Shown in pieces: positions 36,401 to 45,356 of a DNA stretch of 64,000 bases. Made by a program: the position numbers and the translations under genes. The notes under the pieces are model-generated. The model searched no databases. It worked only from the letters and a program-made list of their open reading frames with translations, and was not told the origin of the DNA. How positions within the stretch are numbered: position 1 is the first letter of the stretch; every line of letters starts with the position of its first letter. The DNA is from Nitrospiraceae bacterium (GTDB taxonomy: Bacteria; Nitrospirota; Nitrospiria; Nitrospirales; UBA8639): assembly GCA_020632595.1 (NCBI GenBank), contig JACKFF010000008.1:62001-126000 (forward strand). Direction: 5' to 3'.

Positions 36401-37606
36401 ATGGAAACTTCAGACTTTCTGGTCATTGGTGGCGGAATCATTGGCATTAATATAGCTCGACACCTGAAACGGCAGTTTTCCGATGCGTCCGTGACTATTA
36501 TTGAAAAGGAAAATCACTGTGGAGCTCATGCCAGTGGTCGGAATAGCGGGGTGTTGCATGCTGGTTTTTATTATTCACCGGAAAGTTTGAAGGCCAAATT
36601 TACACGTCTCGGAAATAAACTGTTGACGGAATACTGTGAATCCAGGCAGATACCGATGAATAGGTGTGGAAAGCTTGTTGTTGCCAAAGATTGTAGCGAA
36701 CACCCAGCTCTTGACGAACTTCTCAGGAGAGGAAAAGCAAACGACATTGATTTACAAGCTATTACCGAGGAGGAAGCCAAAGCTATTGAGCCCCGCGTGA
36801 AAACCTGCCAGCGAGCCCTGTTTTCTCCAACAACATCGACGGTGGACCCAACTAAAGTTTTGCAATCAATGACCAGCGATGCCATTCATGAAGGGATACA
36901 GGTTCGTTGCGGGGTTCAGTATCTCAAAAAAACGCAGGAAGGAATTTTTACCTCAGCTGGCAACTTTAAAGTCGGGTATCTCATTAATGCGGCCGGTCTG
37001 TATGCAGACAAAATTGCAAAAGATTTCGGTTTTTCCGAGAATTATAAAATTCTCCCTTTTAAGGGACTCTACCTCTACTCGGATGAGCCAATAGGAGCCA
37101 TCCGAACAAACATTTATCCAGTCCCGGATTTGCGGAATCCGTTTCTCGGAGTCCATGTCACTGTTACTTCGGAGGGAAGAGCGAAGATCGGGCCAACGGC
37201 GATCCCCGCTTTTTGGCGTGAACAATATTCCGGATTTGAGAATTTTAACGCTCAAGAGTGCATGGATCTCACCTTAAGACAAATGCATCTTATAGGATTT
37301 TCTAATTTTGACTTTAAAAAATTGGCTTTTGAAGAGTTAAGGAAATACTCCCGTGGCCATCTGGTCACTTTGGTTTCTGCTTTACTTGATGGCGTGCAGA
37401 CAGAACACTATAAGTCCTGGGGAAGACCAGGGATACGAGCACAGCTGGTCAATATGAAGGAGAAGACCCTTCAAATGGATTTTGTCCTTGAAGGAGATGA
37501 CAAATCCATGCATATATTAAATGCGGTATCTCCTGGATTTACATGCTCCATCCCTTTTTCAGAATATGTCTGTGAGAAGATTCAGGCGTCAGTGAAAACC
37601 GGTTAA
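36401..37606 (+). CDS. lhgO: L-2-hydroxyglutarate oxidase-like FAD oxidoreductase (LhgO family)
   Basis: A 401-residue DAO-fold flavoprotein. The FAD-binding Rossmann motif is at the very start (DFLVIGGGIIGINIARHL), then HASGRNSGVLHAGFYY, the region around the flavin and the substrate typical of LhgO, followed by STVDPTKVLQSM, LINAAGLYADKIAKDFG, PFKGLYLY and a final SPGFTCSIPF. Known LhgO enzymes oxidise L-2-hydroxyglutarate to 2-oxoglutarate and pass electrons to the quinone pool. Its place as first gene of a polysaccharide locus is unusual; it may oxidise a different hydroxy acid or sugar, which the sequence cannot settle. AGGTGA lies five bases before the ATG. Confidence 0.85.
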   Translation: METSDFLVIGGGIIGINIARHLKRQFSDASVTIIEKENHCGAHASGRNSGVLHAGFYYSPESLKAKFTRLGNKLLTEYCESRQIPMNRCGKLVVAKDCSEHPALDELLRRGKANDIDLQAITEEEAKAIEPRVKTCQRALFSPTTSTVDPTKVLQSMTSDAIHEGIQVRCGVQYLKKTQEGIFTSAGNFKVGYLINAAGLYADKIAKDFGFSENYKILPFKGLYLYSDEPIGAIRTNIYPVPDLRNPFLGVHVTVTSEGRAKIGPTAIPAFWREQYSGFENFNAQECMDLTLRQMHLIGFSNFDFKKLAFEELRKYSRGHLVTLVSALLDGVQTEHYKSWGRPGIRAQLVNMKEKTLQMDFVLEGDDKSMHILNAVSPGFTCSIPFSEYVCEKIQASVKTG

Positions 37607-37824
37607 AAGCCATTATGGTTAATGCAGAAAATCCATGCTGAGAGGAAGGGAAGGTATGAATTTATTTGATTGCCTCATGTCCGATGTCAGCGAAAAAACG
37701 AGGTTGTCACATAGGAAATGCTTGGCTTGGGAGCTTGTCTGTTGTCCATTTTTCTTTGGGTAATTATGCCTTGTCCTAAGCTGGGATAGTATAATTGGCG
37801 AGAAAAAAGAAAAGGGACAGAATT

Positions 37825-38601
37825 ATGAAAGTTGTTATTCTAGCAGGTGGATTGGGAACTCGATTTTCTGAGGAAACGGCTTTAAGACCAAAGCCCATGA
37901 TAGAGATCGGAGGGAAACCAATTCTTTGGCATATCATGAAAGTCTATGCGGCGTATAATGTCACTGAGTTCATTGTTGCGTTAGGGTATAAACCTGAAGT
38001 CATCAAGGAGTATTTCTTGAATTTCTATGCTATCAATAATGATCTCACGATTGATTTAGCGAATGGAAAAACTACGATTCATGACGGAAAACAGCCAAAC
38101 TGGAAAATCCATCTTGTGGATACCGGAATGCATACGCAAACCGGAGGGAGGCTCAAGCGCCTTAAAAAGTGGTTGGGTGATGATGAAACATTTTTGTTTA
38201 CCTATGGCGATGGGGTAGCCGATCTCAATATTGAATCTGTCATTAAATTTCATCATTCCCATGGAAAATTGGCAACTGTGACCACCGTACGGTCTCCTGC
38301 CCGGTTTGGGCGAATCAGCTTTGAAGGAGATAGGATCTCTAACTTTCATGAAAAACCTGAATCAGGGGAAGGGTGGATAAACGGTGGATTTTTTGTGCTA
38401 AATGGTAAAGCCATAGATTACATCCGTGATGATGAAACATCCTGGGAGAAAGAACCTTTGGAAGATCTGACCAAAGATGGGCAAATGATGGGATACCGTC
38501 ATTATGGGTTCTGGTCGTGTATGGATACATTGAAAGAAAAAAACTATTTGGAAGAACTCTGGGATACACAAAATGCCCCATGGAAAATATGGACCGATTA
38601 A
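37825..38601 (+). CDS. rfbF: Glucose-1-phosphate cytidylyltransferase
   Basis: A 258-residue nucleotidyltransferase. It begins MKVVILAGGLGTRFSEET, RPKPMIEIGGKPILWHIMK, the NTP-binding loop and the sugar-site region of RfbF/DdhA. ETFLFTYGDGVADLNI carries the catalytic Asp pair, and NFHEKPESGEGWINGGFFV closes the active site. RfbF makes CDP-glucose from CTP and glucose-1-phosphate, the entry to CDP-3,6-dideoxyhexoses and CDP-yersiniose-like branched sugars. The open frame reaches back to 37795, but that extension is Lys/Arg-rich and atypical, and AAAGGGA precedes the ATG at 37825. No classic CDP-glucose 4,6-dehydratase gene is adjacent. Confidence 0.92.
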   Translation: MKVVILAGGLGTRFSEETALRPKPMIEIGGKPILWHIMKVYAAYNVTEFIVALGYKPEVIKEYFLNFYAINNDLTIDLANGKTTIHDGKQPNWKIHLVDTGMHTQTGGRLKRLKKWLGDDETFLFTYGDGVADLNIESVIKFHHSHGKLATVTTVRSPARFGRISFEGDRISNFHEKPESGEGWINGGFFVLNGKAIDYIRDDETSWEKEPLEDLTKDGQMMGYRHYGFWSCMDTLKEKNYLEELWDTQNAPWKIWTD

Positions 38602-38749
38602 GTGGTTAGTCTGTTACTGCTCAGGGCTGTGAGAATTTGACGATTGTAGAATCCTTTTACATAAACGCTTCCATTCAATGTCCGACACCGATGGGTTTCG
38701 TTAAGAATTTGGGGCGAATCATATTTGTGAACCACACTAGGGGGTACTT

Positions 38750-39817
38750 GTGAAGATATTAATTACAGGTAATCTGGGCTATGTCGGTCCGGCAGTTATT
38801 CAGCGGTTGAGGGAATGTTTTTCGGGTGCAACGCTGATTGGCTTGGATATGGGATTTTTTGCACATTGTCTCACTGCTCCTGAGATGGTGAGTAGGGCAC
38901 AGGTCGATATTCAATACTTCGCCGATGTCCGCAAGCCACCTGATGAGGTGCTTCAAGGCATTGATGTGATTGTCTATTTGGCGGCAATTTCAAATGATCC
39001 CATGGGTGCCTTATTTGAGGATGTGACAGCAAATGTGAACCACCATGCGGCCTATGCCCTCGCAGTGAAAGCTAAAGCCCGTGGCGTGAAGTCATTTATT
39101 TTTGCATCGTCTTGCAGCGTTTATGGTTTTGCCGAAGGTGCCAGGGATGAAGATTCACCCTTGAATCCGCTCACAGCTTACGCCAAGTCAAAGTTAGGCG
39201 CAGAGAAAGATCTTAGCCGGTTAGCTGATGAGCGGTTTGTTGTAACATGTCTTCGCTTTGCAACCGCATGTGGAATGAGTGAGCGGCTTCGGCTGGATTT
39301 GGTGCTAAATGATTTTGTTGCGAGTGCCTTGGTCAATGGGGAAATTATCATCCTCAGTGATGGGACTCCTTGGCGGCCCCTTATTCATATTAAGGATATG
39401 GCGAAAGCTATTGAATGGGGTATTCGAAGAAAGAGCCAGGACGGCGGTGAGGCTCTTTCCATCAATGTCGGGAGCAATCAATGGAATTATCAGGTCAGAC
39501 AGTTGGCGGATGCGGTGGCTCAGGTCATTCCGGGGACGACCATTTCTATTAATGAAGGGGCTCAGCCTGATCGAAGATCCTATCAAGTGAGCTTTGATCG
39601 GTTTATGAAGTTGGCTCCAGAATTTCAGCCTTCCATTGATTTGAAAACAGCAATTGTCGAATTGAAAAATGGTATGAAAGCGATAAACTTTCAGGATAAA
39701 GACTTCCGAAACTCACAATTGATTCGCTTGAATCTTCTCAAGCAGTTGAAGGCAAAGCAGTTAATTACGGAAAATCTTGATTGGGTCACTGGAAAGACAG
39801 ATCCCATTCTGGCCTAA
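38750..39817 (+). CDS. NAD-dependent sugar epimerase/dehydratase (extended SDR)
   Basis: A 355-residue extended short-chain dehydrogenase. The cofactor loop is ITGNLGYVGPAV (GxxGxxG), and catalytic residues are in FASSCSVYG and AYAKSKLGAE (Ser, YxxxK). Later DGTPWRPLIHIKDMAKAIEW is typical of NDP-sugar epimerases/dehydratases of this class. It could supply the 4,6-dehydration of CDP-glucose or a later epimerisation; length and motifs do not decide. It starts at GTG and lies about 150 bp after rfbF and 130 bp before the C-methyltransferase, consistent with one sugar pathway. Confidence 0.88.
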   Translation: MKILITGNLGYVGPAVIQRLRECFSGATLIGLDMGFFAHCLTAPEMVSRAQVDIQYFADVRKPPDEVLQGIDVIVYLAAISNDPMGALFEDVTANVNHHAAYALAVKAKARGVKSFIFASSCSVYGFAEGARDEDSPLNPLTAYAKSKLGAEKDLSRLADERFVVTCLRFATACGMSERLRLDLVLNDFVASALVNGEIIILSDGTPWRPLIHIKDMAKAIEWGIRRKSQDGGEALSINVGSNQWNYQVRQLADAVAQVIPGTTISINEGAQPDRRSYQVSFDRFMKLAPEFQPSIDLKTAIVELKNGMKAINFQDKDFRNSQLIRLNLLKQLKAKQLITENLDWVTGKTDPILA

Positions 39818-39950
39818 AAAGCTTCCTCCTTCTTAATGGAAACAATGAAAAGTCTTTTCGACCAATCTATCCTTGTGACGTCTATCAGGAAGTTTCCCTC
39901 AGACGACCGTCCTGGAGTTGAAAATTCGTTTAAATGAAAGAGGTCTTGCT

Positions 39951-41186
39951 GTGAACAAAAGCGTATGCCGGTTTTGCGACACTCCATTGGAAGTGACCTT
40001 TTTGGATCTTGGGATGTCACCACTTGCCAATAGCAATTTGTCCGAATCCCAACTGAATGCTGTAGAGATGTTTCTCCCTTTGCATGTCTATGTTTGTAAA
40101 GCCTGTCTGTTGGTTCAACTTGAGGAATGTTCCAGTCCGGATACGATCTTTTCCGATTATGACTATTTTTCTAGCTTTTCCGATTCCTGGCTCAGACATG
40201 CCCAAAAATATTCAGAACAGGTGATAAATAGGTTTGACTTGAATGCACGCAGCCAGGTGATTGAAATAGCCAGCAATGACGGGTACCTTTTGAAGAATTT
40301 TTATGGCCATGGGATTCCGGTTTTGGGAATCGAGCCTGCTCGAAATGTGGCAGAAGTTGCTAGAGAGAAGGGTATTGCTACCGTTGTCGAGTTTTTTGGG
40401 GAAAAGCTGGCTTGTGATCTTTCAAGCAAAGGGACTCAAGCCGATTTGCTCATTGGAAATAATGTGTTAGCGCATGTTCCAGCTTTGAATGATTTCGTTC
40501 GAGGTCTGAAAGTGTTGTTGAAGCCCAATGGGGTCATCACCCTCGAATTTCCTCATCTGATGCGATTGATGGCGGACACCCAATTCGATACGATCTATCA
40601 TGAACATTTTTCCTATTTTTCTTTTTATACGGTTCAAAAGATTTTTGCCAAACATGGGTTGAAAGTCTTTGATGTGGAAGAATTATCTACTCATGGAGGG
40701 TCCCTTAGAATTTACTGTTGCCACGAAGAAGATTCAACTAAATCTATTCAAGCCCGAGTCGCGGAGCTTCTGCATCGTGAAGAACAAGAGGGTTTTGGGC
40801 AGTTAGAGCATTACTTGTCGTTTTCGGGTCGTGTGATTTATGTCAAACGACAACTTCTGTTATTTTTAATTTCTACAAAGGAAGCAGGGAAAACCATAGC
40901 TGGATATGGGGCACCCGCAAAAGGAAATACCTTGTTGAATTATTGTGGAATAAGAACGGACTTTCTGGATTTTACGGTTGATCGGAGTCCCCACAAACAG
41001 GGTAAATTTTTGCCGGGAACACACATCCCCATCCTTTCTCCCGATGCGATAAAATTACATAAGCCGGATTACCTTCTTATTTTACCTTGGAATATTAAAG
41101 ATGAAGTCATGGAGCAAATGGCGCATATTCGGGAATGGGGAGGCAAATTTGTGGTGCCTATACCCCAATTAGAGGTTCTTTCATGA
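39951..41186 (+). CDS. Sugar C-methyltransferase with N-terminal zinc site (NovU/TylCIII-like)
   Basis: The protein has 411 residues from GTG 39951. Near the N-terminus two CxxC pairs (SVCRFCDTPL and VYVCKACLLVQ) form the zinc-binding domain of this family. SAM motif I is VIEIASNDGYLLKNF, followed by GIEPARNVAEVA, then GNNVLAHVPALNDFV and a YHEHFSYFS segment with the conserved His residues. The C-terminal part has AGYGAPAKGNTLLNYC, another signature of NDP-hexose C-methyltransferases. Such enzymes methylate C-3 (or C-5) of a 4-keto-6-deoxyhexose, giving branched sugars. The frame extends to 39918; AGAGG lies seven bases before 39951. Its stop overlaps the rfbC start. Confidence 0.87.
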   Translation: MNKSVCRFCDTPLEVTFLDLGMSPLANSNLSESQLNAVEMFLPLHVYVCKACLLVQLEECSSPDTIFSDYDYFSSFSDSWLRHAQKYSEQVINRFDLNARSQVIEIASNDGYLLKNFYGHGIPVLGIEPARNVAEVAREKGIATVVEFFGEKLACDLSSKGTQADLLIGNNVLAHVPALNDFVRGLKVLLKPNGVITLEFPHLMRLMADTQFDTIYHEHFSYFSFYTVQKIFAKHGLKVFDVEELSTHGGSLRIYCCHEEDSTKSIQARVAELLHREEQEGFGQLEHYLSFSGRVIYVKRQLLLFLISTKEAGKTIAGYGAPAKGNTLLNYCGIRTDFLDFTVDRSPHKQGKFLPGTHIPILSPDAIKLHKPDYLLILPWNIKDEVMEQMAHIREWGGKFVVPIPQLEVLS

Positions 41187-41713
41187 ATTTTACCGAAACC
41201 TCTCTAAAGGGAGCCTTCCTAATTGATCCAGAAAAAATTGAAGACCCGAGAGGATTCTTCGCACGAACATGGTGCCAACGGGACTTTGAGCGACATGGTA
41301 TCTCCTTTCAACCTGTCCAATCCAATATGTCTCACAATAAATATAAAGGGATTCTTCGAGGAATGCATTATCAATCTGCCCCTCATGAGGAAGCTAAGCT
41401 TGTCTGGTGTATAAATGGGGCGATTCATGATGTGATCATTGACTTACGTCCTTTGTCTCCAACGTTCATGCAACATCTATCCGTCGTTCTCAGTGCAGAA
41501 AACCGTCGAATATTGTTCATCCCAGAGGGATTCGCTAATGGATTTCAGACTTTACAAAATGAGTCTGACGTTTTTTACCAGATGTCTGAGTTTTACGCTC
41601 CTGAATTTGCCAAAGGTGTGAGGTGGAATGATCCTGCTTTTGGAATTCATTGGCCCACGGATGAGCGTCTCATATCCGATCGAGATCAAAGTTTCCCGAA
41701 CTTTATTCTCTAA
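41183..41713 (+). CDS. rfbC: dTDP-4-dehydrorhamnose 3,5-epimerase-type cupin
   Basis: A 176-residue RmlC-family epimerase. Family motifs are EDPRGFFARTW, HNKYKGILRGMHYQ with the catalytic His, KLVWCINGAIHDVIIDLR, and IPEGFANGFQTLQNESDVFYQMS. The enzyme epimerises C-3 and/or C-5 of a 4-keto-6-deoxy sugar nucleotide. Here it is paired with rfbF rather than with dTDP-glucose genes, so a CDP-linked substrate and single-carbon epimerisation are possible (inference). The ATG overlaps the stop of the methyltransferase gene (ATGA), which couples their translation. An earlier in-frame start exists at 41135 but is inside that gene. Confidence 0.9.
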   Translation: MNFTETSLKGAFLIDPEKIEDPRGFFARTWCQRDFERHGISFQPVQSNMSHNKYKGILRGMHYQSAPHEEAKLVWCINGAIHDVIIDLRPLSPTFMQHLSVVLSAENRRILFIPEGFANGFQTLQNESDVFYQMSEFYAPEFAKGVRWNDPAFGIHWPTDERLISDRDQSFPNFIL

Positions 41714-41745
41714 AATGTTTGAAAACTCTGAAATAGCAAGGGCAT

Positions 41746-43044
41746 ATGACTAATAAAAATGGGATTCAGTTGGGGACAGAAATGCATCGGTTTATCGCCG
41801 ATCTGTATCCCATTTGTCGGAGTATTACCGGCGATGGTGTTCGAGAAACGCTTCATTTCATCGGAAAGCATATTCCTGTTGAGATTCATGAAGTCCCGAG
41901 CGGGACTAAAGTCTTTGATTGGATTGTACCTAAAGAGTGGAATATTCAAGATGCCTATATAAAGAACGCCAGGGGAGAGAGGGTTGTCGATTTTCAGAAA
42001 TCAAACTTGCATGTTGTCAGCTATAGCCAGCCGGTTCACGCCACAATGACTCTCGAAGAGTTATTGCCTCATTTGCATTCTTTGCCCGGTGACCCTGAAA
42101 GGATTCCCTACCGCACCTCTTATTACAAGGAAAGCTGGGGATTCTGTCTGAGTCACCAGCAATTGATGGGGCTGACAGATCAAGAATATGAGGTGTGCAT
42201 CGATTCAACAATTACAGAGGGAAATTTGACTTACGGCGAATGCTATATAAAAGGAGAATTAGAACAAGAAATTTTAATCTCCTGTCATATTTGTCATCCA
42301 TCTCTATGCAATGACAACCTCTCCGGAATTGCCCTGGCGACGTTTCTTTCCAAAGCTTTATCTTCGACATCATTGCGATACTCTTATCGTTTTCTTTTTA
42401 TCCCTGGAACGATTGGGTCTATCACTTGGCTCGCGCTGCATCAAGAGCAAGTATCCAAAATTAAGGCAGGAATAGTTGTGACAGGAGTGGGGGACCCTGG
42501 GCCGGTGACCTACAAGAAGAGTCGGCAAGGAAATGCTGAGATTGACCGGGCGTTCAATTATATTCTTAAAGCGTCCGGGCAGTCGCATGCTATTATCGAT
42601 TTTTTCCCTTATGGGTATGATGAAAGGCAATACTGTTCTCCCGGTTTCAATTTGCCTGTTGGCTGTTTCATGAGAACGCCTCATGGAGAATATTCTGAAT
42701 ATCACACTTCTGGGGACAATCTAAATTTTGTTCAACCAGAATATCTTGATGCATCATTGACTTGTTGCTTAGAGGTCTTGACCCTTCTTGAACGGAATAG
42801 AACCTATCTCAGTCAAAACCTTCAGTGTGAACCACAACTAGGGAAAAGGGGGCTGTATCGGGCAATTGGGGGTGAGTCCGAAGGTGCCAAACGAGAGATG
42901 GCGATGCTTTGGGTCCTGAATTTATCCGATGGCCACTATTCCGTTTTAGATATCGCGGAACGGTCAAACATACCTTTTTGTATTATCTCTGAGGCAGCCG
43001 TAATCCTAGCTGATCATGGGTTGTTGAAGGAAATTGTTCTGTGA
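41746..43044 (+). CDS. DUF4910 aminopeptidase-like protein
   Basis: A 432-residue protein of the DUF4910 type: an M28-like zinc aminopeptidase fold followed by a winged-helix-like C-terminus. It begins with GTEMHRFIADLYPICRSITGDGVRETL, typical of the family, then SCHICHPSLCNDNLSGIAL (about 180-200, metal-binding His and Asp), PGTIGSITWLAL, VTGVGDPGPVTYKKSR, DERQYCSPGFNLPVG, and MRTPHGEYSEYHTSGDNL near the second metal site. The end (ADHGLLKEI) is the winged-helix part. Members are found in polysaccharide and sugar-nucleotide clusters, often beside rfbF/rfbC-type genes, but the reaction is not settled. It overlaps the next gene by four bases (GTGA). Confidence 0.85.
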   Translation: MTNKNGIQLGTEMHRFIADLYPICRSITGDGVRETLHFIGKHIPVEIHEVPSGTKVFDWIVPKEWNIQDAYIKNARGERVVDFQKSNLHVVSYSQPVHATMTLEELLPHLHSLPGDPERIPYRTSYYKESWGFCLSHQQLMGLTDQEYEVCIDSTITEGNLTYGECYIKGELEQEILISCHICHPSLCNDNLSGIALATFLSKALSSTSLRYSYRFLFIPGTIGSITWLALHQEQVSKIKAGIVVTGVGDPGPVTYKKSRQGNAEIDRAFNYILKASGQSHAIIDFFPYGYDERQYCSPGFNLPVGCFMRTPHGEYSEYHTSGDNLNFVQPEYLDASLTCCLEVLTLLERNRTYLSQNLQCEPQLGKRGLYRAIGGESEGAKREMAMLWVLNLSDGHYSVLDIAERSNIPFCIISEAAVILADHGLLKEIVL

Positions 43045-43913
43045 TTCATTCAGGAAGAGATGAGGCTATGAAGAATTCGTTGATGAGAACTTCCGCGAAA
43101 TCTTGCGAAAGAGAGGTCGTTGGGTTGATGCCCGCTGGCGGAAAAGCCGAAAGAATTGCCCCCTTGCCTTGTAGTAAAGAATTGTTCCCGCTTGGGTTTC
43201 AACTCATGGAGGGAAGTTCTCGGCCTCGTCCAAAGGCTGTGGGGCATTATTTATTGGAGAAGTTTCAATTAGCAGGAATTACAAAAACGTATATTATTCT
43301 TCGGAAGGGCAAATGGGATATTCCCGCTTATTTCGGTCATGGGGAATTCGTAAACATGCATCTCGGGTATTTGATCATGGGGGAATCTTTGGGACCGCCA
43401 TTTACCTTAGACCAAGCATATCCATTTGTTCATGATAAGTTGGTCGCGTTTGGATTCCCAGATATTATGATCAGTTCCGAAAATGTGTTTAGTTCATTAC
43501 TCACGCAGCAGGAACGCACGCAAGCAGATGTGGTTCTGGCCGTTTTCCCGGCGCATAAGCCCCAAATTATGGACATGGTGGAGATGGATGAAAACGGGAA
43601 AATACACGCAATGTTTTTGAAGCCGGATAAGACTGACTTGGAGCTCTGTTGGTTAGGCGGAGTGTGGACGCCCGTGTTTACCCAGTTTATGCATGAATAC
43701 CTTCAGCGCTTTCGAAAAAAAAATGATTTCAAAACTTCAAAGGGCGGCAAACTGGAATCAGAGGATTTGACCGTTGGAGCCGTGATACAAGCGGCAATCA
43801 GCAAAGGGTTACAGACGTACGGCGTGGTATTCCCGGAGGGGAAATATATTGATATTGGTACACCAGATAACCTGCTGAAATCTTTGAAAATGTTTGGGTG
43901 TCAGTTGACCTAA
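43041..43913 (+). CDS. Sugar nucleotidyltransferase-like protein
   Basis: A 290-residue protein with a nucleotidyltransferase fold. VVGLMPAGGKAERIAPLPCSKELFPLGF is a variant of the NTP-binding GGxGTR loop followed by the Lys of xxPKxL (here SKEL). YLLEKFQLAGITKTYIILR, FGFPDIMISSEN (replacing the usual DxD with a single Asp) and PEGKYIDIGTPDNLLKSL at the end are typical of glucose-1-phosphate nucleotidyltransferases. The GGKAER loop replacing GGxGTR may change or reduce activity. It may load a second sugar or play a regulatory role. The start GTG overlaps the stop of the DUF4910 gene. Confidence 0.75.
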   Translation: MIHSGRDEAMKNSLMRTSAKSCEREVVGLMPAGGKAERIAPLPCSKELFPLGFQLMEGSSRPRPKAVGHYLLEKFQLAGITKTYIILRKGKWDIPAYFGHGEFVNMHLGYLIMGESLGPPFTLDQAYPFVHDKLVAFGFPDIMISSENVFSSLLTQQERTQADVVLAVFPAHKPQIMDMVEMDENGKIHAMFLKPDKTDLELCWLGGVWTPVFTQFMHEYLQRFRKKNDFKTSKGGKLESEDLTVGAVIQAAISKGLQTYGVVFPEGKYIDIGTPDNLLKSLKMFGCQLT

Positions 43914-44277
43914 CTTTTTCCATATTTCGTATTTCTGGATAGAAATTGGTTTCTCTTTTTCATCCTTTGGTCTTAATGATGCATGCAAAAATAATCAAAG
44001 AGAATTTTTTATAATTTCACCTCCCATAGATTCCCTCTGTCTATTTCCATAGGTTTCTGTGAGCTGTCGAATCCGGATAGCCGGTATTTCAGGGTTAAAG
44101 GCAAATAATTATGTGCTGGGCGCTTAATGAAAGTACTCGTTGGATGATGCTGAGTGATTGCTACCTTGCGACCGTTGAGTATTTATTCCCTACTAACCGA
44201 CCTCACTTCAGCGATCGGTTATTTGAAAAATTTTCGCAATATCCTGGTGCACAGGGGCGAGAGGGTCGCTCTCCACA
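43914..44277 (+). other. Intergenic stretch within the sugar cassette
   Basis: About 360 bases with no recognisable gene or clear terminator. A promoter for the next SDR gene may lie here. Confidence 0.35.
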
Positions 44278-45222
44278 ATGCCGATCATGACCTCCTTGTT
44301 AGATGCCAAGGTCTTGATTACTGGTGCAAGCGGGTTTTTGGGAACCCATTTGGTTCAGCGACTATGTCCGATTAGCGGGGAAGTACATGCGACTTCCCGG
44401 ACCCAACGACCAACCCTCAAGGGTGGACCTCTCTGGTGGCAAACAAATTTGGAGGATCTGGGGGCGGTTCGCAGTCTATTCGAAACCGTCAAGCCGGATA
44501 TTATCTTCCATATGTCGGGGTTGGCTTCAGCTATTCAAACTGTGGAATTCGTGTTGCCGACATTTCATAGCTTGCTCACAAGCACGGTCAATCTTTTAAC
44601 AGTTGCCACGGAAGTCGGTTGTCAGCGTGTCGTATTGGCAGGGTCACTTAATGAGCCGCAATCCGAGGATCCCGAGATGATTCCGAGTTCACCATATGCT
44701 GCGGCTAAATGGGCGGGGAGTGCGTATGGTCGTATGTTCCATGCACTCTATGGCACTCCTTTGGTTATTGTCAGAACCTTTATGACCTATGGGCCGGGAC
44801 AAGATTCCCGGAAGCTCATCCCCTCTGTTGTGCTCTCACTCCTGCAAGGTGAATCTCCAAAGCTTTCTAGCGGGCAATGGAATGCTGACTGGATTTATAT
44901 TAATGATGTCATCGACGGATTTCTTGCTGCAGCTCAGATGCCACAGATTGAGGGAGCCATGTTCGACTTAGGTTCGGGAGCGCTCGTGACCGTTCGTGAA
45001 TTAGTAGAGAAATTGGTCAAGATTGTGGGCTGTTCTACACGACCTCTCTTTGGCGCACTGCCTGATCGAGCATTTGAGCCGGCACGCAAGGCGGAGATAA
45101 GAAAGACTTTCGAAAAGCTCGGATGGAATCCAAAGGTTTCGCTTGAAAGTGGACTACAGCAAACCGTGGAATGGTATAGAGCGCAATGTCGTTCTTCCTC
45201 ATTGTCTCCGCATCAAAAATGA
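44278..45222 (+). CDS. NAD-dependent sugar epimerase/dehydratase (second extended SDR)
   Basis: A 314-residue extended SDR. The cofactor loop is VLITGASGFLGTHLVQRL and the catalytic residues lie in VLAGSLNEPQ (Ser) and SSPYAAAKWAGSAYGR (YxxxK). RTFMTYGPGQDSRKLIPSVV and the DWIYINDVIDGFLAA segment complete the class. It could be the reductase or epimerase that finishes the branched deoxysugar, or a dehydratase; the sequence does not decide. It is separated from the upstream cassette by about 360 bp and followed by a glycosyltransferase 130 bp on. Confidence 0.87.
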   Translation: MPIMTSLLDAKVLITGASGFLGTHLVQRLCPISGEVHATSRTQRPTLKGGPLWWQTNLEDLGAVRSLFETVKPDIIFHMSGLASAIQTVEFVLPTFHSLLTSTVNLLTVATEVGCQRVVLAGSLNEPQSEDPEMIPSSPYAAAKWAGSAYGRMFHALYGTPLVIVRTFMTYGPGQDSRKLIPSVVLSLLQGESPKLSSGQWNADWIYINDVIDGFLAAAQMPQIEGAMFDLGSGALVTVRELVEKLVKIVGCSTRPLFGALPDRAFEPARKAEIRKTFEKLGWNPKVSLESGLQQTVEWYRAQCRSSSLSPHQK

Positions 45223-45356
45223 CCAATCAGGTAGCTGGGGCATGGGGTTGTTGTGGTTCGTATTATACTGAATTTACATTTAATAAATATTGCCGAAGGT
45301 TTTATGCCTCGTAAGCAATATTAAAAAAATCTGTTTTAAACAGGCTGCGTTTGTTT

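Noticed and set aside
43050..43250. Alternative frames at the DUF4910/nucleotidyltransferase overlap
   Set aside because: They have no features; the GTGA overlap gives a coherent start for the transferase.
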